In this document: piece after piece, positions 59,561 through 64,000 of the stretch
Layout: every line of letters begins with the position of its first letter
Numbering within the stretch: the first letter of the stretch is position 1
DNA from: Parabacteroides sp. PFB2-10
GTDB lineage: Bacteria; Bacteroidota; Bacteroidia; Bacteroidales; Tannerellaceae
Direction of reading: 5' to 3'
DNA length: 64,000 nucleotides
Assembly (NCBI RefSeq): GCF_029893085.1
Contig: NZ_JARXWI010000002.1
Span: 248,001 to 312,000 of the forward strand
Translations under genes and position numbers: made by a program
Notes under the pieces: model-generated
Told to the model about the DNA's origin: nothing
What the model saw: only the letters and a program-made list of their open reading frames with translations
Database searches by the model: none

Positions 59561-59596
59561 CGCACAATCCAATCCGATCCATTCCGAAACAGAGGC

Positions 59597-59631
59597 AAAA
59601 AAAGCCATCCCGCAAAAGCAGGATGGCTTTT
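59597..59631 (-). terminator. Terminator of tdh
   Basis: AAAAGCCATCC and GGATGGCTTTT form an 11-bp stem with a 10-base loop, 23 bases after the tdh stop. Confidence 0.8.
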
Positions 59632-59653
59632 CTATCTCTTCGAAAAAAGAGAA

Positions 59654-60604
59654 TCAAATTCCTTTTTCACGCAATTTGGCAAGCATATCTCTGGTCATAC
59701 TGTCCAGGTCGTACTCCGGTTTCCAGCCCCACTCTTCGCGGGCACAGGTGTCATCCAACGAGTTTGGCCACGAATCGGCAATCTTCTGACGCAGGGGATC
59801 TACCTTATATTCCATCTTGAAATCCGGAATATACTGACGGATGCTGGCGGCAATAATCTCCGGATCGAAGCTCATGGCCGTCACATTAAACGAGTTGCGG
59901 TGTACAAACTTCGTCGGGTCAGCCTCCATAATTTCGATAGCCGCGCGCAAACCGTCAGGCATATACATCATATCCATAAAGGTACCGGCAGCAATAGGAC
60001 ATTCAAAAGTTTCGCCTCTGACGGCCGAATAATAGATATCCACGGCATAGTCGGTCGTTCCTCCGCCCGGAGGGGTCACATAAGAGATCAGTCCCGGAAA
60101 ACGTACCGAACGGGTATCGACCCCAAAGCGTACATAATAATAATCGCTCAACAATTCGCCGGAGACTTTCGTCACACCATACATCGTGTGCGGATTACGA
60201 ATCGTATCCTGCGGCGTTTTGTCCTTCGGTGAATTTTCTCCGAACACACCGATAGAGCTGGGAGTAAACACGGCGCATTTCTTTTCACGCGCTACTTCCA
60301 ACACATTGAACAGACCGTCCATTCCGATTTTCCAAGCTAATTGAGGTTTGATTTCAGCGACAGCAGAGAGCAATGCTGCCAGGTTGTAGATCGTATCGAT
60401 ATTGTATTTCGATACCGTTTCGGCAATAAGTTGTTCGTTTGTAATATCCACAATGGCAGAGGGACCCGACTCCTTCAATTCTCCTTTAGGCTCAGCCCCG
60501 GGAATATATCCTGCCACAATGTTTCCACTATAAAGATTGCGCAACTTCATTGTCAGTTCAGAGCCTATTTGACCAGTAGCTCCAATCACTAATACATTCT
60601 TCAT
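59654..60604 (-). CDS. tdh: L-threonine 3-dehydrogenase, SDR/NAD-epimerase type
   Basis: A 316-residue cytoplasmic short-chain dehydrogenase with the NAD-binding GATGQIG motif, IYNLAALLSAVAE, catalytic SSIGVFGENSP and YGVTKVSGELLSDYY (Tyr-x3-Lys). It oxidises L-threonine to 2-amino-3-ketobutyrate. Together with kbl at 62127-63320 it breaks threonine down to glycine and acetyl-CoA. The two genes are divergent here and separated by a propeller lipoprotein gene. The promoter box TACCTTTG is at 60647-60654 on the minus strand. Confidence 0.9.
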   Translation of the reverse strand: MKNVLVIGATGQIGSELTMKLRNLYSGNIVAGYIPGAEPKGELKESGPSAIVDITNEQLIAETVSKYNIDTIYNLAALLSAVAEIKPQLAWKIGMDGLFNVLEVAREKKCAVFTPSSIGVFGENSPKDKTPQDTIRNPHTMYGVTKVSGELLSDYYYVRFGVDTRSVRFPGLISYVTPPGGGTTDYAVDIYYSAVRGETFECPIAAGTFMDMMYMPDGLRAAIEIMEADPTKFVHRNSFNVTAMSFDPEIIAASIRQYIPDFKMEYKVDPLRQKIADSWPNSLDDTCAREEWGWKPEYDLDSMTRDMLAKLREKGI

Positions 60605-60646
60605 GCGTTTATGCGTTTAAAATTTAGTTTTAAGTTTTTTCCTCTA

Positions 60647-60654
60647 CAAAGGTA
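60647..60654 (-). promoter_or_regulatory. Promoter -7 box for tdh
   Basis: TACCTTTG on the minus strand, 43 bases upstream of the start codon. Confidence 0.5.
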
Positions 60655-60686
60655 GATAGAATTCTATTCTTTATCTCTTTTTTACC

Positions 60687-60714
60687 CTCTTTTTTCACCT
60701 GAATCGAAGAAAAA
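60687..60714 (+). repeat. Left flanking repeat of the propeller insertion
   Basis: CTCTTTTTTCACC-GA-AAGAAAAA recurs in direct orientation at 62042-62069 (22 of 28 positions identical). The pair brackets the propeller gene. Confidence 0.6.
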
Positions 60715-60843
60715 GCCCTGCAACTGGATCGTCTATATAAAGATCACATCCTAAAGGTAACACTCTCTGTCTGGGGATCGAAATCAGTATTTGCGAAGTC
60801 AATATATTTCATTATCTTTCGAAATTCAAATAAATCATAGGGG

Positions 60844-61959
60844 ATGAAGAAATTTATTGTTTTCATATTACTGATAGTCGGAATAACTTCCTGCCATTCT
60901 CCAAACGCACATACGGAGAAAAGTATTCTTTCCATAGATATAAATCAACAGGATGAATTATCCTCCATGTTGGATAGTCATTACACCTATACTATTCTTG
61001 AGACCTGCGACGAAAGTCTTATCAATGAGATCACCAAAATAGAGCTGACAAAAGATCGTATTTATATTTTAGATGCGAGAAGTAGAGCAATTGTCATCTT
61101 CGACAAAAACGGGAAATTTATCAATCGAATACACAAAATCGGACAAGGTCCCGGAGAATACGCTTCACTCACTGATATAGCAATCGCAAACTCGCATATC
61201 TATATATTAGCAAGAGATCGCATTATTGTGTACAGCGAAGATGGCAAATGGATAAAAACGACGCCTTTAGATACCTATTACAACTATTTTCATTTAATAA
61301 ATGACAAGTTAGCGTATCTGTATTCGGGAAAGTCAAACCCTTCCATGTATGACTTCGCACTGTTCGACCTCACGTCTAACTCTTTCATTAACAGGATTTC
61401 TCCCTATGACAAAATAGACAGCTATCTACCTCATCATTCTCCATTCTACGAAACAGATTCAAAGGAGTTGATGATAATTAATGAGTATGATTACAATATA
61501 TATGCGTTAACCGACAATGATCTGACGGCTGTGTACACACTTGATTTCAATACAAAAAACAAACTACCTGAAGACTACGAAAAGACGGAAAGAATGGAAT
61601 TACATAGTCAATTATCCTTTTCTTCTGTGGTGACCCGTGTAGGATGCTTTAATAAATCAGATGATTTCATTGCTTTGACATTTCCGCTGTTTCATCAGGA
61701 ATATGCCATTCGAAATCATTTGGCTGTAATTAATTGTAAAAACGGGGAAATAAAACATATCCGGCTTGGAGACAAAAGAGATCCTGAATTTCCTTATTTT
61801 TCGAATCCGAAATTAATTCAAAATGGATATATTACTTCTGCCGTCAATGCAAATTCATTATTACATATTGAGGAGATAATATCACAATCCCACTTCAAAG
61901 AAAAAATATCTGAAGAAGACAACCCGGTCCTGTTCTTTTATAGATTGAAAGATTGGTAA
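60844..61959 (+). CDS. 6-bladed beta-propeller lipoprotein (BF3164 type)
   Basis: A 371-residue lipoprotein with lipobox GITSC (Cys17). Propeller repeats include ELTKDRIYILDARSRAIVIFD, the conserved KIGQGPGEYASLTDIAI and IIVYSEDGKW; the ending EEDNPVLFFYRLKDW matches the closing blade seen in the 4159-4614 remnant. It lies between the divergent tdh and kbl genes and is more AT-rich than either. Function unknown; nothing ties it to threonine metabolism except position. Confidence 0.85.
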   Translation: MKKFIVFILLIVGITSCHSPNAHTEKSILSIDINQQDELSSMLDSHYTYTILETCDESLINEITKIELTKDRIYILDARSRAIVIFDKNGKFINRIHKIGQGPGEYASLTDIAIANSHIYILARDRIIVYSEDGKWIKTTPLDTYYNYFHLINDKLAYLYSGKSNPSMYDFALFDLTSNSFINRISPYDKIDSYLPHHSPFYETDSKELMIINEYDYNIYALTDNDLTAVYTLDFNTKNKLPEDYEKTERMELHSQLSFSSVVTRVGCFNKSDDFIALTFPLFHQEYAIRNHLAVINCKNGEIKHIRLGDKRDPEFPYFSNPKLIQNGYITSAVNANSLLHIEEIISQSHFKEKISEEDNPVLFFYRLKDW

Positions 61960-62041
61960 ACCTTTCTCAAAAAACGCATAACAGGGAAAGAGAACCGAGC
62001 TGGTTCTCAGGTATAGACTTGAATAGATCGCCATTTTTTAT

Positions 62042-62069
62042 CTCTTTTTTCACCCGATTTCAAGAAAAA
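62042..62069 (+). repeat. Right flanking repeat of the propeller insertion
   Basis: CTCTTTTTTCACC-GA-AAGAAAAA, direct-repeat partner of 60687-60714, 57 bases upstream of kbl. Confidence 0.6.
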
Positions 62070-62126
62070 AACAGGATCTTTGTTTCTCAAATACATTCTA
62101 ACTAAACACTAAATAAAAGACAGATT

Positions 62127-63320
62127 ATGTACGGAAAAATGAAAGAATTCCTGACCACGGAGCTGGATAATATCCAGTCGGCAGGTCTTTACAAGAAGGA
62201 ACGTATTATCACTACCCCTCAACGCGCGGATATTGAAGTGAGCGGAGGCGGTCATGTATTGAACTTTTGTGCCAACAACTATTTAGGTTTATCCGACAAC
62301 CAACGCCTTATTGACGCAGCCAAACGCACAATGGACTCCCATGGATTCGGTATGTCGTCGGTGCGTTTCATCTGCGGCACCCAGGATCTGCACAAAGAAT
62401 TGGAAGCGGCCATTGCCGATTATTTCCAAACCGAAGACACCATTCTCTATGCGGCCTGCTTCGATGCAAACGGCGGTCTGTTTGAACCCTTGTTTGGCCC
62501 GGAGGATGCCATTATTTCTGACGCATTGAATCATGCTTCGATTATCGATGGCGTACGGTTGTGTAAAGCAAAACGGTATCGCTACAACAACGCAGATATG
62601 GCCGACCTGGAGCGTTGTTTGCAGGAGGCACAGGAACTGCGTTTCCGCGTGATTGCCACCGACGGAGTCTTCTCGATGGACGGAAATGTGGCACCAATGG
62701 ATAAGATCTGTGACCTGGCTGAAAAGTATGACGCGTTGGTGATGGTCGACGAATCGCACTCTGCCGGTGTGGTCGGCAGAACCGGACACGGCGTGGCCGA
62801 ACAGTATGATTGCTACGGACGCATCGATATCTTTACCGGCACCCTGGGCAAAGCCTTTGGTGGCGCTATGGGTGGCTTTACCACCGGCAAAAAGGAGATT
62901 ATCGATATGTTGCGCCAGCGCTCACGCCCCTATCTCTTCTCTAACTCAGTGGCTCCCGCCATTATCGGAGCCAGCCTGGAGATGTTCCGCATATTGAAAG
63001 AGAGCGATGTGTTGCACACCAAACTGATGGAGAATGTGAACTACTTCTGCGACAAAATGATTGCGGCTGGATTTGATATCAAACCGACACAATCGGCTAT
63101 TTGTGCCGTTATGCTCTACGATGCCAAACTCTCTCAGGACTTTGCTGCCCGTATGCAGGAAGAGGGTATCTATGTTACCGGATTCTATTACCCGGTCGTT
63201 CCGAAAGACCAGGCTCGCATCCGCGTACAGCTCTCCGCCGGCCACGAACGCGAACATTTAGATAAAGCGATTGAAGCGTTTATTAAAATTGGGAAAGAGC
63301 TTCGGGTAATTGATAATTGA
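62127..63320 (+). CDS. kbl: 2-amino-3-ketobutyrate CoA ligase (glycine C-acetyltransferase)
   Basis: A 397-residue PLP enzyme of the alpha-oxoamine synthase family that splits 2-amino-3-ketobutyrate with CoA into glycine and acetyl-CoA. Motifs: FCANNYLGLSDNQRL near the N terminus, the PLP-contact VDESHSAGVVGRTGHG and the PLP lysine in FTGTLGKAFGG. Partner of tdh. Its last codons and stop lie within the 24-bp inverted repeat that flanks the S23 cassette (63314-63337). Confidence 0.94.
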   Translation: MYGKMKEFLTTELDNIQSAGLYKKERIITTPQRADIEVSGGGHVLNFCANNYLGLSDNQRLIDAAKRTMDSHGFGMSSVRFICGTQDLHKELEAAIADYFQTEDTILYAACFDANGGLFEPLFGPEDAIISDALNHASIIDGVRLCKAKRYRYNNADMADLERCLQEAQELRFRVIATDGVFSMDGNVAPMDKICDLAEKYDALVMVDESHSAGVVGRTGHGVAEQYDCYGRIDIFTGTLGKAFGGAMGGFTTGKKEIIDMLRQRSRPYLFSNSVAPAIIGASLEMFRILKESDVLHTKLMENVNYFCDKMIAAGFDIKPTQSAICAVMLYDAKLSQDFAARMQEEGIYVTGFYYPVVPKDQARIRVQLSAGHEREHLDKAIEAFIKIGKELRVIDN

Positions 63321-63337
63321 CAATTGATAATTGATAG
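63314..63337. repeat. Left inverted repeat of the S23 cassette
   Basis: A 24-bp arm (TAATTGACAATTGATAATTG plus ATAG) whose perfect reverse complement lies at 63730-63753. It overlaps the kbl stop codon. Confidence 0.85.
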
Positions 63338-63368
63338 ATTTATTACAAAACCTTAACTATGATTAAAC

Positions 63369-63725
63369 ATGAAAGAGAATGTTGTGAAAGACAAATCATA
63401 TAGATTTGCTATTAGAATAGTGAATCTCTATAAAGTTTTAGGCGAAAGGCATGAGTATGTATTATCAAAACAGTTGTTAAGATCTGGAACAGCTGTCGGA
63501 GCAATGATAAAGGAGGGCTTACAGGCTCAATCGAAAGCTGATTTCATCCACAAATTGAGTATTGCTCTAAAAGAGGCATGCGAGTCTGAATACTGGATCA
63601 TGTTGTTAAAAGACACAACATACATAAAAGAAACAGAATATGAATCCATATTGCCTGATTGCCAGGAGTTAATCAAATTATTAACATGCATAATAAAAAC
63701 AGCAAAGAACACCAGAGACAGGTAA
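63369..63725 (+). CDS. Four-helix-bundle protein (S23 family)
   Basis: A 118-residue helical protein of the family first named from 23S rRNA intervening sequences. Signature: AIRIVNLYKVL, LSKQLLRSGTAVGAMIKEG, KLSIALKEACESEYWI and a C-terminal helix. It may bind RNA or DNA; its function is not known. It sits between 24-bp perfect inverted repeats (63314-63337 and 63730-63753), inserted between kbl and a PHP gene, which suggests a small mobile cassette. Confidence 0.88.
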   Translation: MKENVVKDKSYRFAIRIVNLYKVLGERHEYVLSKQLLRSGTAVGAMIKEGLQAQSKADFIHKLSIALKEACESEYWIMLLKDTTYIKETEYESILPDCQELIKLLTCIIKTAKNTRDR

Positions 63726-63729
63726 ACAG

Positions 63730-63753
63730 CTATCAATTATCAATTGTCAATTA
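63730..63753. repeat. Right inverted repeat of the S23 cassette
   Basis: A 24-bp arm, perfect reverse complement of 63314-63337. It lies 7 bases before the start codon of the PHP gene. Confidence 0.85.
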
Positions 63754-63759
63754 TCCATT

Positions 63760-64000
63760 ATGAAAAGCAATTTTCACAGTCATTGCACCTATTGTGATGG
63801 GCGTGACGTTCCGGAGGAGTTTCTGAAAGAAGCCATTCATCAGGAATTCAGAGCGTATGGTTTTTCCTCACATGCTCCGCTTCCTTTCGAGACCTTTTGG
63901 AATATGTCGGCCAAAGATATGCCGGCTTACCTGTCGGAAATCGATCGTTTGAAAAAGGAATATGGAGATCAGATAGAGGTATATACCGGGCTTGAAATTG
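63760..64000 (+). CDS. PHP-domain histidinol-phosphatase, N-terminal part (cut by window edge)
   Basis: The frame from ATG at 63760 (63760-63762) runs off the window after 80 codons. It begins with the metal motif NFHSHCTYCDGRD of HisK-type histidinol-phosphatases (PHP fold), then FSSHAPLPF and the VYTGLEI segment that carries the next metal ligand. It likely hydrolyses histidinol phosphate, although PHP paralogues with other substrates exist. The start is preceded by the right inverted repeat of the S23 cassette, so the native leader may have been replaced. Confidence 0.88.
   Translation, partial: MKSNFHSHCTYCDGRDVPEEFLKEAIHQEFRAYGFSSHAPLPFETFWNMSAKDMPAYLSEIDRLKKEYGDQIEVYTGLEI

Noticed and set aside
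60744-60935. A 63-codon leftward frame between tdh and the propeller gene
   Set aside because: Its first half is antisense to the propeller signal peptide and there is no promoter; likely chance.

Overview
The window comes from a member of the Bacteroidales, most likely Parabacteroides or a close relative (Tannerellaceae). The evidence is indirect. Promoters carry the Bacteroidetes -7 box TAnnTTTG rather than a sigma-70 -10 box. Two proteins end in a DUF6383-like tail, which is typical of Parabacteroides, and one ends in a type A T9SS sorting domain. There are SusD-era features such as BACON and 6-bladed beta-propeller lipoproteins, and most starts lack a Shine-Dalgarno sequence. The species cannot be fixed from the sequence alone.

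Layout. 0-3 kb: a leftward operon LytTR regulator - FHA/zinc-ribbon membrane protein, then a small acidic protein overlapping a zinc-ribbon gene cut by the window edge, then an L-cysteine desulfidase. 3-5.3 kb: a degenerate stretch with a 59-residue membrane protein, a periplasmic hypothetical, a beta-propeller pseudogene, a nested inverted-repeat element and the first copy of a 174-bp dispersed repeat. 5.3-12.5 kb: an M16 protease pair, a biotin carboxyltransferase, a candidate small RNA and proS. 12.6-22.4 kb: a secreted M6 protease, a CPA2 antiporter, glmM with a DUF4827 lipoprotein, nrnA, a short ComEC and rpe. 22.4-27.5 kb: a 58-residue protein, an ECF sigma factor, lipB-nucleotidase-TlpA and a DUF3078 protein. 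27.7-31.4 kb: a DUF4143 ATPase, a DUF6383-tailed protein and a DUF4861 lipoprotein. 31.7-35 kb: a five-gene cluster (PHP, DRTGG, [FeFe]-hydrogenase-like, RsbW-like ATPase, DRTGG). 35-46.5 kb: mostly housekeeping genes (M24 peptidase, DUF3108, CDF transporter, flavodoxin, menA, PPi-phosphofructokinase) plus small unknowns. 47.3-53.3 kb: one 1993-residue secreted lysyl-endopeptidase-like protein, then tRNA-Pro. 53.7-64 kb: msrA, a GT2/GtrA operon, a large PAS/GAF histidine kinase, the threonine-degradation pair tdh/kbl split by a beta-propeller lipoprotein gene, a four-helix-bundle (S23) cassette, and the start of a PHP histidinol-phosphatase.

The most notable items are: (1) five copies of a ~174-bp element with terminal inverted repeats and conserved hairpins, plus a sixth variant whose core is replaced by a long palindrome; (2) a promoter-to-terminator unit at 10790-10946 that looks like a ~140-nt small RNA; (3) the hydrogenase-like sensory cluster, whose catalytic-domain protein keeps four H-cluster cysteines but lacks the usual double-cysteine L1 motif; (4) several gene-sized insertions flanked by repeats (the S23 cassette and the propeller gene in tdh/kbl). 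Everything is read by eye from the sequence. Family names rest on recognised motifs, not on searches.
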